From an uncultured Phocaeicola sp. (GTDB taxonomy: Bacteria > Bacteroidota > Bacteroidia > Bacteroidales > Bacteroidaceae), in the NCBI GenBank assembly GCA_944320845.1, contig CALUJA010000012.1, forward strand, positions 30,390 to 94,389: a DNA stretch of 64,000 bases. The letters run 5' to 3'. Below the pieces are notes generated by a model, which worked only from the letters and a program-made list of their open reading frames with translations, had not been told where the DNA came from and made no database searches. Below, one piece after another: positions 16,508 through 27,597 of the stretch. The translations under genes and the position numbers were made by a program. The number at the start of each line of letters is the position of its first letter. The first letter of the stretch is position 1.

Positions 16508-17020
16508 ATGCAAGTAACGGGAACTCACTTCAATTATTATCAAGTATGCAGGCGGAAGCTATGGCTGTTTGCCAACGGCATAAATATGGAGCACACATCC
16601 GATCTTGTGTTCGAAGGAAAGCTGATTCATGAGGATTCCTATCCTCAGCGCTCAGGCAGATATGAGGAAATCGAGTTGGACGGTATCAAGGTGGATTTTT
16701 ATGACCCGAAGCGGAGAGTGATTCATGAAATAAAGAAGTCGAACAAGGTGGAAACAGCTCATGAGTGGCAACTGAAATATTACATTCATGTGTTTGAACG
16801 GAATGGGATAGAAGGGGTGACTGGGGTATTGGAATATCCTGTTTTGCGCAGGACGCGGGAAGTGGTGTTGACTGATGTGGACAGGGAGCAGATACAGGAG
16901 ATGGAAGCAGACATACTGCGGATTATCTCAGGTGACGACTGTCCGCCTTTGCATAAGAAAGGCATTTGCCGGAATTGCAGTTATTTTGATTTTTGTTATA
17001 GCGGAGAGGAGGATGAATGA
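16508..17020 (+). CDS. cas4: CRISPR-associated exonuclease Cas4
   Basis: Iron-sulfur RecB-type nuclease that trims prespacers and helps pick those with a correct adjacent motif. The 170-residue protein has C14 (VCRRKLWL) and a C-terminal cluster C154, C157, C163 ([10 protein letters not shown]), the four ligands of a 4Fe-4S centre, with an extra C145. The nuclease residues are H41, D63, E74 and K76 (VIHEIKKS), and Q88 (EWQLKYY). Its stop overlaps the cas1 start (ATGATGA), so Cas4 and Cas1 are coupled. Base composition is less AT-rich here than in cas8-cas3. Confidence 0.94.
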   Translation: MQVTGTHFNYYQVCRRKLWLFANGINMEHTSDLVFEGKLIHEDSYPQRSGRYEEIELDGIKVDFYDPKRRVIHEIKKSNKVETAHEWQLKYYIHVFERNGIEGVTGVLEYPVLRRTREVVLTDVDREQIQEMEADILRIISGDDCPPLHKKGICRNCSYFDFCYSGEEDE

Positions 17021-18036
17021 TGAAAAAGACATTTTATCTGTTTAATCCCGGAGTGTTGGAGCGAAAAGACAATACGCTGAAGTTCACTCCATGTGCGGAC
17101 GATGGTGAAACGCCTGACATGAATGCTCAGTCGCGTTATTTGCCGGTAGAGGATATCAGTGAGTTTTATGTATTTGGTTCGTTACGGGCGAATAGCGCAT
17201 TGTTCAACTTCTTGGGACAGAAAGATATAGCCGTTCATTTCTTTGACTATTACGAGAACTATACGGGTTCGTTCATGCCTCGCGATAGCCTGCTTTCGGG
17301 AAAGATGCTGCTGGCGCAGACATCCCATTACCAGAATCAGAAGAAGCGAATGGTGATTGCCCGGAAGTTTATTGAAGGGGCTGCATACAATATGGTGAAA
17401 AATCTGCAATACTATAACCGTCGGGGAAAAGACACGGAGGCCATCATGGAGTTGATGAACAGATTGGCCGCTCAAATACCTGACACGCAGACGACGGAGG
17501 AGCTCATGGGTGTGGAAGGGCAGATTAGACAGCATTATTATGAGGCGTTCAATTTGATAATCAATGATTTTGAAATGGGCAACCGTACCAAACAACCACC
17601 TCAGAATGAGGTGAATGCCTTGATTTCGTTCGGCAATATGGTATGTTATACGCTTTGTCTGCGTGCCATCCATCAAACTCAGCTGAACCCTACTGTCAGC
17701 TATCTGCACAAGCCAGGTGAGCGACGTTATTCGTTGGCTTTGGACATAGCGGAGATATTCAAGCCGATAATAGTGGATAGGGTAATTTTCAAGGTGCTGA
17801 ACCGGAAAGAGATTCAGGAGAAGCATTTTGACAGGAAACTGAACAAATGTTTGCTGAATACAGCAGGAAAGAAGATTTTTGTGAAAGCTATTGAGGACAG
17901 ATTAAGCGAGACCATCAGGCATCGTTCGTTACATCGTCCGGTGAGTTATCGTCATCTTGTGAAGTTGGAGTGTTATAAGTTGGCTAAGCATCTGCTGTCG
18001 ATGGAAGAGTATAAACCTTTTAAGATGTATTGGTGA
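17017..18036 (+). CDS. cas1: CRISPR-associated endonuclease/integrase Cas1 (type I-B)
   Basis: The integrase that inserts new spacers at the leader end. The 339-residue protein has the N-terminal beta domain ([15 protein letters not shown]) and a helical catalytic domain with E167 ([15 protein letters not shown]), H231 ([10 protein letters not shown]) and D243/E246 ([11 protein letters not shown]), the metal-binding set of Cas1. The frame begins ATGATG at 17017, overlapping the cas4 stop, so Met at 17020 is an alternative start. Its TGA stop overlaps the cas2 ATG at 18036. No key residue is lost; adaptation should be functional. Confidence 0.95.
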   Translation: MMKKTFYLFNPGVLERKDNTLKFTPCADDGETPDMNAQSRYLPVEDISEFYVFGSLRANSALFNFLGQKDIAVHFFDYYENYTGSFMPRDSLLSGKMLLAQTSHYQNQKKRMVIARKFIEGAAYNMVKNLQYYNRRGKDTEAIMELMNRLAAQIPDTQTTEELMGVEGQIRQHYYEAFNLIINDFEMGNRTKQPPQNEVNALISFGNMVCYTLCLRAIHQTQLNPTVSYLHKPGERRYSLALDIAEIFKPIIVDRVIFKVLNRKEIQEKHFDRKLNKCLLNTAGKKIFVKAIEDRLSETIRHRSLHRPVSYRHLVKLECYKLAKHLLSMEEYKPFKMYW

Positions 18037-18299
18037 TGTATGTGATTCTGGTGTATGATTTTGGTGAAAGGCGTGTCAATAAGATGCTCAAGCTTTGCCG
18101 CAAGTATTTGAACTGGATACAGAACTCCGTATTTGAAGGAGAGATTTCGGAGGCATGTCTGAGAGAGTTGCTGATGCAAAGTGATAAGTTTATGAGCAAA
18201 GATGAAGACAGCATAATCATATTCAGTGGGCCTTCACAAGCCTCGATGGAAAAGCGGATTATAGGGAAGGAACGGTCTTCTATCGATATTTTCTTGTGA
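18036..18299 (+). CDS. cas2: CRISPR-associated protein Cas2
   Basis: Small partner of Cas1 in spacer integration. The 87-residue product starts [19 protein letters not shown], the ferredoxin-like fold of Cas2 with the conserved Asp8 after the first beta strand. The ATG at 18036 overlaps the cas1 stop codon (TGATG). It is the last cas gene and lies 213 nt upstream of the first repeat, next to the leader, the usual place for the adaptation genes. Confidence 0.94.
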   Translation: MYVILVYDFGERRVNKMLKLCRKYLNWIQNSVFEGEISEACLRELLMQSDKFMSKDEDSIIIFSGPSQASMEKRIIGKERSSIDIFL

Positions 18300-18512
18300 C
18301 GGAAAGTTGTCGGTCGCCTGTCTTTCCCGCGGATGATTTATGAAAAGAATTTTTCTTGGTCTTTGACTTCCTGTAACACAGATAGTTGGAAGTATGTCGG
18401 TGGCCTGTTATTTTTTTATGACCGGCCATCGACATATATTCCACTAATTTTTTGTATTTTTGTAATGTGTAAAGCCTTAAAAGTTAAGGGGCTTTTCCTT
18501 TTATTTTTAAGA
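18300..18512 (+). promoter_or_regulatory. CRISPR leader
   Basis: This 213-bp stretch between cas2 and the first repeat should carry the array promoter and the signals for spacer insertion. A direct repeat GTCGGTCGCCTGT (18309-18321) / GTCGGTGGCCTGT (18396-18408) differs at one base. The second copy is part of an inverted repeat, TATGTCGGTGGCC (18393-18405) with GGCCATCGACATA (18424-18436), a 13-bp stem with one G-T pair and a T-rich loop. The -7 box TATTTTTG is at 18455-18462. The degenerate repeats at the opposite end of the array confirm this as the leader side. Confidence 0.8.
18455..18462 (+). promoter_or_regulatory. -7 promoter box for the CRISPR array transcript
   Basis: TATTTTTG matches TAnnTTTG, 51 nt before the first repeat, so the pre-crRNA would start near 18469 with a leader of about 45 nt. 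No clear -33 element is seen. Confidence 0.6.
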
Positions 18513-21500
18513 CTTTTAATCGTACTAAATGGAATTGAAACCTGCTCCCCATTTCGGTACTACGCTTACTGATGTTTCTTTTAATCGTACTAAATGGAAT
18601 TGAAACGTGTTTCTGTTCACTTGCCCCCCATCGCTCGGGGGCTTTTAATCGTACTAAATGGAATTGAAACCGATGCAGGCACCTTATATAGAGTCTGCTG
18701 CAAACTTTTAATCGTACTAAATGGAATTGAAACCCTCGCAACCCTCTTTTTCTCGTCTATATTTGGGAAACTTTTAATCGTACTAAATGGAATTGAAACA
18801 GTTCAGCTACGACGGCGGCCCGCGCGAGCACCTGCTTTTAATCGTACTAAATGGAATTGAAACTGATGTTCAACCCGTCCGGGGCACGCATCACGGTAAC
18901 TTTTAATCGTACTAAATGGAATTGAAACGATGAAATGTGTACCAAAAGATATGCTATAGAAAACTTTTAATCGTACTAAATGGAATTGAAACATGCTATA
19001 CTGGGAGAGTATCAGGCCGAGAACCGTCTTTTAATCGTACTAAATGGAATTGAAACAAATGCCATAGGAAACTGCCCGAATCATCCTTTTCTTTTAATCG
19101 TACTAAATGGAATTGAAACTGCGGAAGTGGACGAAAAGACGCTGGCTCAACTCAAACTTTTAATCGTACTAAATGGAATTGAAACCTCAGCATCAAGCTT
19201 GTCCTGAAGCACACGGGTTTCTTTTAATCGTACTAAATGGAATTGAAACGAAATCCCGTTCCCGGCCCACATCCCGCCGCGCGACCTTTTAATCGTACTA
19301 AATGGAATTGAAACTTTGTATTGCGGCTTCTTTCGTTTCTGTTGCAATCTTTTAATCGTACTAAATGGAATTGAAACTTGCGTTTAATGCTATTAGCCAT
19401 TTGTCTGTACGCTTTTAATCGTACTAAATGGAATTGAAACAATATGTCTTTAATATATTGCGATGGCTGGTCATTTGCTTTTAATCGTACTAAATGGAAT
19501 TGAAACCTCGCTCTTATAACCCTCAATCTGGTTGGTCAGGTACTTTTAATCGTACTAAATGGAATTGAAACTATTTTTCTTTTATAGTAATCCGGTAGTG
19601 CGGTTCTTTTAATCGTACTAAATGGAATTGAAACGAACTTGCAGCGCTTCCGAGCCCTGCTAATAGTGCCTTTTAATCGTACTAAATGGAATTGAAACAA
19701 AGTTTTGTGCGGATATATCGTTGTCTGCGAAGACTTTTAATCGTACTAAATGGAATTGAAACTATCCTCTATTTTCCGCATCGGGTCTGTTTTTAGTAGA
19801 CTTTTAATCGTACTAAATGGAATTGAAACGCAATCCGGCTACGAGCGGAGCGATCTGTTGGCCTACTTTTAATCGTACTAAATGGAATTGAAACTCTGAA
19901 GCAGCGCGGCAAGGCCCGCATCGTTCAAGTCTTTTAATCGTACTAAATGGAATTGAAACGAAATTTTGCGCAGATATATCATTGTCTGCGAAGATATACT
20001 TTTAATCGTACTAAATGGAATTGAAACTTATCACCTAAGTTTGAGTCTATTTCGAATACTACCTTTTAATCGTACTAAATGGAATTGAAACATGCGCTTC
20101 GACCTGGCTCTTATAATCTTCATTAACCTTTTAATCGTACTAAATGGAATTGAAACACTGTAATGATGAAGTCGGATTGCTCTTCGTTTATCTTTTAATC
20201 GTACTAAATGGAATTGAAACCGTGAAACATCACAAGAAGTTTTCCAATTAATGTAACTTTTAATCGTACTAAATGGAATTGAAACACTGATTCTGAGCAA
20301 CAGAAGGCGTATCCCCAACCCTTTTAATCGTACTAAATGGAATTGAAACATATTGACGCGCACGCAAAAAGGCGGCCGTATTACTTTTAATCGTACTAAA
20401 TGGAATTGAAACGACCAACCACGCTGGGGGTCATAACGGCGAGTAGCTTTTAATCGTACTAAATGGAATTGAAACGATGTCGTCATAGAATAAACATTAC
20501 CGACATTTCCACTTTTAATCGTACTAAATGGAATTGAAACATGTTATATGTATTCACCGTGTGGTAGGTGTAATGCTTTTAATCGTACTAAATGGAATTG
20601 AAACTGGCTGTTTGTGCGATTAGCCATTTATCCGTTCGGATCTTTTAATCGTACTAAATGGAATTGAAACGTACTCGGGTCTATTTCGAATATCACTTCT
20701 TTATTCTTTTAATCGTACTAAATGGAATTGAAACTATATTTGTATTGATTTTTAATACTTATTTATGGATTACTTTTAATCGTACTAAATGGAATTGAAA
20801 CATACCGTCCAAAGCAGGTTTGTGTAGGTCGTCTATTGTCTTTTAATCGTACTAAATGGAATTGAAACTTTGTTTTTTCGATTTTTGTTACTTTCCATTT
20901 TCCTTTTAATCGTACTAAATGGAATTGAAACGCGTATGGAACAGTATTTTTTTTCTCAGCGTGTCAATCTTTTAATCGTACTAAATGGAATTGAAACGTG
21001 TTTTGGGGACTTTTTTTCTTTTTTTCTATAATCTTTTAATCGTACTAAATGGAATTGAAACATGATATCTTTTATATATTGAGACGGTTGTTCGTTACTT
21101 TTAATCGTACTAAATGGAATTGAAACGTAGATTGTGACTTTCATGGCGGCGTAAGCAGTTTCTTTTAATCGTACTAAATGGAATTGAAACTGAGACTGCA
21201 AAGTACGATACATGATATCCGTCTTCTTTTAATCGTACTAAATGGAATTGAAACTACCGTACATCCTGTTGTTTCAACTATGCTTCCGTCCTTTTAATCG
21301 TACTAAATGGAATTGAAACGCGGTATATTTTTCGCGCGTGAACGTAGTTCACTATCTTTTAATCGTACTAAATGGAATTGAAACATAATAGGACAAGAAA
21401 GAAAGAACGGCCGCAATACCCTTTTAATCGTACTAAATGGAATTGAAACTACTTCTTTGTCATCTTGGGTCGTTGCTTATAAGGCTTTTAATCGTACTAA

Positions 21501-24500
21501 ATGGAATTGAAACATGGTCGTGTCGATGTGCAAACCGTCAAATCGGACTTTTAATCGTACTAAATGGAATTGAAACTTCCTTTGAATTTTGATAATACTG
21601 CTTCTCTTATCTTTTAATCGTACTAAATGGAATTGAAACTTAAAATCAAGCTTACGAGAAATTCGACAACTAATAACTTTTAATCGTACTAAATGGAATT
21701 GAAACTAAAGTTTTCATCAGCAGACAATGGGGTCCAACTCTTTTAATCGTACTAAATGGAATTGAAACAATACTTGTCGGGGAACAGCTGCCTTTCAAGC
21801 ATCCCTTTTAATCGTACTAAATGGAATTGAAACGCGCTTATTTACGAAAGAGACACCTGTGTCGTTATTCTTTTAATCGTACTAAATGGAATTGAAACTT
21901 CGTCCTTGAAGTAATTGATTGCGTCCGTCCTCCTTTTAATCGTACTAAATGGAATTGAAACTAGTGATAGAATCAACAACAGTAGCAAGCATCGTACTTT
22001 TAATCGTACTAAATGGAATTGAAACACATAGAACTAGACGCAAAGGTATTTACGCATCCAACTTTTAATCGTACTAAATGGAATTGAAACGAAACTGCTA
22101 TCCTGTTTAGCATGTCATATACTTTTTCTTTTAATCGTACTAAATGGAATTGAAACTTAAAAAACAACAATTATGGAAAAACAAGTAATCTACTTTTAAT
22201 CGTACTAAATGGAATTGAAACTCGCTTCTTCTTCCGATTTAAAATGGTTTTCTGTTGCCTTTTAATCGTACTAAATGGAATTGAAACCAACGCGACGCCG
22301 TTTTAATGTCGTCGAAGAATAAACTTTTAATCGTACTAAATGGAATTGAAACATCATAGTCACGAGCTTCATCAGCTTCTTGCGCATTCTTTTAATCGTA
22401 CTAAATGGAATTGAAACCGTTTCCGCGTACTGATTCTATGATTGTCTGAACCTTTTAATCGTACTAAATGGAATTGAAACTGCAGTGCCCCGGCTGATGA
22501 TCTGCTTGTCGGTGACTTTTAATCGTACTAAATGGAATTGAAACGAACATTTCCGGCCGCATTATCATCTCAACGTGTTCTTTTAATCGTACTAAATGGA
22601 ATTGAAACACGGAAAGATTGTCTATTGTCCACCACGCCATTCTCTTTTAATCGTACTAAATGGAATTGAAACAGCATAATTTAAGTTATGTGTTGAGCGG
22701 TTGTATGCTTTTAATCGTACTAAATGGAATTGAAACTTTGGAATTGCGGATGTACAGGAAGTCCAGTCCGGCTTTTAATCGTACTAAATGGAATTGAAAC
22801 ATTAAGGATGCTAATCTTAATGTTCCTGATAATCTCTTTTAATCGTACTAAATGGAATTGAAACAATGTCCACTTTTCTGTAAGACTTTTCAGGTTACCC
22901 CACTTTTAATCGTACTAAATGGAATTGAAACACATTCGTTTACGGCCTTTTGAATGGCGGCTTCTTTCTTTTAATCGTACTAAATGGAATTGAAACGATG
23001 TAAAGGTTACTCTTTTAAGTCTTCACAAGACTTTTAATCGTACTAAATGGAATTGAAACCTCGTTATTTGATGTTTAAGACATCTTTTGATATTGCTTCT
23101 TTTAATCGTACTAAATGGAATTGAAACTGGCGACAGCTGTACTACTTCCCATGTTGGGAGTTTCTTTTAATCGTACTAAATGGAATTGAAACTATACTAC
23201 AGACAGGTGCTCAGAAGATGCAGGCTCTTTTAATCGTACTAAATGGAATTGAAACGAAGTTTTGCGCTTCCACTGATGTGTCGGCAAATATACTTTTAAT
23301 CGTACTAAATGGAATTGAAACCCAAGTGTGTTTTTTCCTATTGATTTTTTCATAATTCACTTTTAATCGTACTAAATGGAATTGAAACTTTATCTGTACG
23401 GATGTCGAATGCGGGAACAACTCCTTTTAATCGTACTAAATGGAATTGAAACATAGTCCCATTCCTGCTCCCATAATTTTATTATTTCTTTTAATCGTAC
23501 TAAATGGAATTGAAACGAAATTTTGTGCAGATATGTCGTTATCTGCAAAGACTTTTAATCGTACTAAATGGAATTGAAACCAATTTTCTTTTATAGTAGT
23601 CTGGCAATGCCGTTTCTTTTAATCGTACTAAATGGAATTGAAACCCCGTCGCTACTTGAAGGAGAACTCTTTCCAAGCCTTTTAATCGTACTAAATGGAA
23701 TTGAAACTAAATACATCCCACTGTATTTTGTATTGCCCGAATCTTTTAATCGTACTAAATGGAATTGAAACTGGTTATCAAGGGCCTTGCCCTTGGCATC
23801 CTCAGAAGCTTTTAATCGTACTAAATGGAATTGAAACAGAGATGTGACATACTCAGCAAGCTGCTGCGCAGCTTTTAATCGTACTAAATGGAATTGAAAC
23901 TTATGCTGTTCAGTGTGAATTGGAGTCCAAGACCGCCTTTTAATCGTACTAAATGGAATTGAAACTCTTTTTGCGTTTTTGTAATTTCTGTATATTTTCG
24001 GTCTTTTAATCGTACTAAATGGAATTGAAACATATGGAATCTGCTGCAAATCTTATTTTGCAGACACTTTTAATCGTACTAAATGGAATTGAAACGCTTA
24101 AACAATTCATTTAAACGATTCGTCTCAACACTTTTAATCGTACTAAATGGAATTGAAACTCATCTGACGGCCTTTATACATATTCTCAATACGCTTTTAA
24201 TCGTACTAAATGGAATTGAAACTCGCTTCTGGTATCAGTGGCGGTCTCGGCCTTGCTTCCTTTTAATCGTACTAAATGGAATTGAAACGAATATTCCGTG
24301 AATGTGTATTCTTCCTTTTTCTTCCCCTTTTAATCGTACTAAATGGAATTGAAACCTTAGTTCATCATAGTAGATTACTTTTACTTTTTCTTTTAATCGT
24401 ACTAAATGGAATTGAAACGACAAATTCGTAAAGAGAAATGGAGACCGGAAGCCGGCTTTTAATCGTACTAAATGGAATTGAAACACCGTTTCGAATCCTG

Positions 24501-27177
24501 CATACATTGCGTTCCAGCCTTTTAATCGTACTAAATGGAATTGAAACGCTGTACTGCTTCCTCCACCTCCGCTCATTCCGTACACTTTTAATCGTACTAA
24601 ATGGAATTGAAACATCCGACATATTCAACAACTGGGTGAGAACGGAACTTTTAATCGTACTAAATGGAATTGAAACGATGCAAAATGTATTCTTATCGAA
24701 CTGATGCGTCTCTCTTTTAATCGTACTAAATGGAATTGAAACGAGAAATATGAGCTGCTGCTTGAGGGCGGCACGTACTTTTAATCGTACTAAATGGAAT
24801 TGAAACTATCATAGGTATTATCTGCCTGGATAAGGAAGATCTTTTAATCGTACTAAATGGAATTGAAACGAAGATCCCGTGTAGATGTATTCTCCCTCTA
24901 TCCTCTTTTAATCGTACTAAATGGAATTGAAACCTTGTTTCATAAATGGTGTTAGGGTTCCTACTGTCATTGACTTTTAATCGTACTAAATGGAATTGAA
25001 ACTATAGTAACCCGGGATTTAATCCCGCCGCTTCGACTTTTAATCGTACTAAATGGAATTGAAACCGCCTTCCGCTCAGCCCGCCGTTACTCCGTCTATC
25101 TTTTAATCGTACTAAATGGAATTGAAACTGCCGCTATCCCCTTTCCTCGTTCTAAATAGGAAAACTTTTAATCGTACTAAATGGAATTGAAACCAAAACC
25201 CTTCTGTGTCCACTCTCGATTTTTGGGCACTTTTAATCGTACTAAATGGAATTGAAACTAATTTTTTTTTGTAGTAATCAGGCAGTGCTGCTCTTTTAAT
25301 CGTACTAAATGGAATTGAAACCGACAAGCGAAAGAAGAATCTTTTAGCACGGTACCTTTTAATCGTACTAAATGGAATTGAAACGTGGCAAGCGTTGTAC
25401 ACGCTTGAAATCCTGAACTCTTTTAATCGTACTAAATGGAATTGAAACTGGTCAAATTCCGTATAGTACAGGTTCACGTGCTGTCTTTTAATCGTACTAA
25501 ATGGAATTGAAACTCAGAGAGCAGAACCAGACGCCGAAGCAGCAGGCGCACTTTTAATCGTACTAAATGGAATTGAAACCATGAACGCTGGGTGATATAC
25601 CCTCTTCAGCTAATTCTTTTAATCGTACTAAATGGAATTGAAACGGTGGAAAGGCCGTTCTGACATCATCCGCTCGTTCAGCTTTTAATCGTACTAAATG
25701 GAATTGAAACCTCGCATATTGTACATTATCTTTCATCTGCGTGACTTTTAATCGTACTAAATGGAATTGAAACTGAGGCTTTCTGATGTAAGCTCGGAAG
25801 GAAGCTTCTCTTTTAATCGTACTAAATGGAATTGAAACTGCGCTACGACGGTTCAAACGAACTTCACGCGGCACTTTTAATCGTACTAAATGGAATTGAA
25901 ACTCGACGAAGGATACACGCAGCTGTACCCGTTCCGCTTTTAATCGTACTAAATGGAATTGAAACACAAGGCGAATGCTGAGAATGTTGCAGCCACTAAT
26001 ACTTTTAATCGTACTAAATGGAATTGAAACATTTGGATGCCATGAACCTTCGTGACTGGTATCTCTTTTAATCGTACTAAATGGAATTGAAACTATCCAG
26101 AATGATTTCACTTGCTGTCATGGCATCTCTTTTAATCGTACTAAATGGAATTGAAACAAAGATGTTATTCTACTAATAAATAACGAGCAAACTTTTAATC
26201 GTACTAAATGGAATTGAAACGAAGTAAAGTGGGATGACGATCAGCCGCGAGAACTCTTTTAATCGTACTAAATGGAATTGAAACCCTACGAGCGAAGCGG
26301 CCAATACAGCCGCGTTCGTGGACTTTTAATCGTACTAAGGAATTGAAACAACAGGTCGACCGCGTTTATCCCGACAAGGTAGACTTTTAATCGTACTAAA
26401 TGGAATTGAAACATAGTGAAGATGTCCTTTCCGGAAAGGGAGTAGCCCTTTTAATCGTACTAAATGGAATTGAAACGACAAAGGCAATTGATCCGACTTA
26501 TTAGGGCCAGACTTTTAATCGTACTAAATGGAATTGAAACATACGGAACTTAGCATTCTTCAACAAGGTCATCTTCTTTTAATCGTACTAAATGGAATTG
26601 AAACTTGAGTATAACGAAAAAAATCCGCATATATCTTCTCTTTTAATCGTACTAAATGGAATTGAAACGTCTATTTGTTCTTGTAGGAAATTCATTTGCT
26701 TTCTTTTAATCGTACTAAATGGAATTGAAACATGTTTGACGAGCTTTCTATTGAATTTTTGAAAGTCTTTTAATCGTACTAAATGGAATTGAAACGCGGA
26801 TAATAGGTATTCTCTTAGGTTGTCAATTTCTCTTTTAATCGTACTAAATGGAATTGAAACTTGCTACTGCTGTGCTGCTTCCCATGTCGGGTGCTCTTTT
26901 AATCGTACTAAATGGAATTGAAACAAGAAGATATATCCGTATCACCGTTACCGGTTATATACTTTTAATCGTACTAAATGGAATTGAAACAGGTTATTAC
27001 GAAGCTGCTCATTAAGAAGCTGTTCTTTTAATCGTACTAAATGGAATTGAAATAACGCTTTTACGGTTGCGATTATCTGGCTGTCTGCTTTTAATCGTAC
27101 TAAAATGGAATTGAAATGACATCAACGGCATCATCACCTTCAAGGCAACCCTCCTTTTAATCGTACTAAATGGAATT
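18513..27177 (+). CRISPR. Type I-B CRISPR array, 135 repeats and 134 spacers (hand count)
   Basis: A 29-nt repeat that begins CTTTTAATCGTACTAA and ends ATGGAATTGAAAC recurs about every 64.5 bases from 18513 to 27154, with spacers of about 34-39 nt. I counted 135 copies by walking the sequence (error at most one or two). Nearly all are identical. Exceptions are a copy at 26323 lacking two bases (27 nt), copies at 27025 and 27088 ending in T instead of C (the latter also with an extra A), and the last copy at 27154, cut off after GGAATT. Degeneration is therefore at the right end, so spacers nearest cas2 are the newest. The tag left after Cas6 cleavage would be ATTGAAAC. Several spacers form homologous families (see findings). 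Open frames crossing the array are artefacts of repeat periodicity. Confidence 0.98.
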
Positions 27178-27317
27178 TCTGGGATGCGGCTTTTCCTGAA
27201 AGTACATTTGTTTCCCTTACGGGGTCTTTCGCTTTTCTCTATTGTTGTTTTTATCTGTCTTTCAGAAAGTGTCTGTTAATGCCTTGTTATGGCATAAAGA
27301 TAATGGAACAACTGAGA
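27178..27317. other. Region just past the array end
   Basis: The last repeat is truncated and is followed by unrelated sequence in which I see no gene, repeat or clear signal. A trailer-end remnant of older, decayed repeat units is not visible. Confidence 0.5.
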
Positions 27318-27500
27318 TTATAAGGTATTGTGTATATCCGTCGGACGGTTGTACAACAGATAATGCAGGCTGTCATTAAGGTTAAGTGTGGCTGCATGCC
27401 TGAATGATTGAATAAAGTCCTTGTGCGCCAGTTTAATCAAATCATCTTTGGATGTGCTGCCCGAGGGAATGTTCTTCCGCACAATGGGATTTGTTGTCAT
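27318..27500 (-). CDS. Small hypothetical protein (60 residues)
   Basis: A 60-residue frame starting MTTNPIVRKNIPSGSTSKDD on the minus strand. It has a plausible codon pattern and no signal peptide or membrane segment. I recognise no family. It lies downstream of wzz on the same strand but beyond a strong hairpin terminator (27538-27579), so it would need its own promoter; the nearest candidate, TAGTTTTTG just after that hairpin, has one base too many for the consensus. It may be a real small gene or a leftover fragment between the array and the capsule locus. Confidence 0.35.
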   Translation of the reverse strand: MTTNPIVRKNIPSGSTSKDDLIKLAHKDFIQSFRHAATLNLNDSLHYLLYNRPTDIHNTL

Positions 27501-27537
27501 AAAGACTCCAGACGGAGATGTTCAAAAACTATATAAA

Positions 27538-27579
27538 AGAAAGTCCCGTTACATTTAGTAGCGGGACTTTCTTTTTTTC
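27538..27579 (-). terminator. Intrinsic terminator at the end of the capsule operon (possibly bidirectional)
   Basis: AGAAAGTCCCG (27538-27548) pairs with CGGGACTTTCT (27562-27572), an 11-bp stem with a 13-nt loop. On the minus strand the stem is followed by TTTTATA, and on the plus strand by TTTTTTTCT, so it can stop transcription in both directions. It insulates the wzz end from the array. Confidence 0.85.
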
Positions 27580-27597
27580 TGTGTGACAATGTCAGGT

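Noticed and set aside
18734-25293. Weak similarity between spacers at 18734 and 25129
   Set aside because: Only scattered matches and a poor peptide alignment; below the level of the other spacer families.
18484-26111. Many open frames of 60-180 residues across the CRISPR array, with recurring peptides such as FQFHLVRLK, VSIPFSTIK and LLIVLNGIET
   Set aside because: These peptides are the repeat translated in its frames; the frames stay open only because repeat plus spacer lengths often fit. They are not genes.
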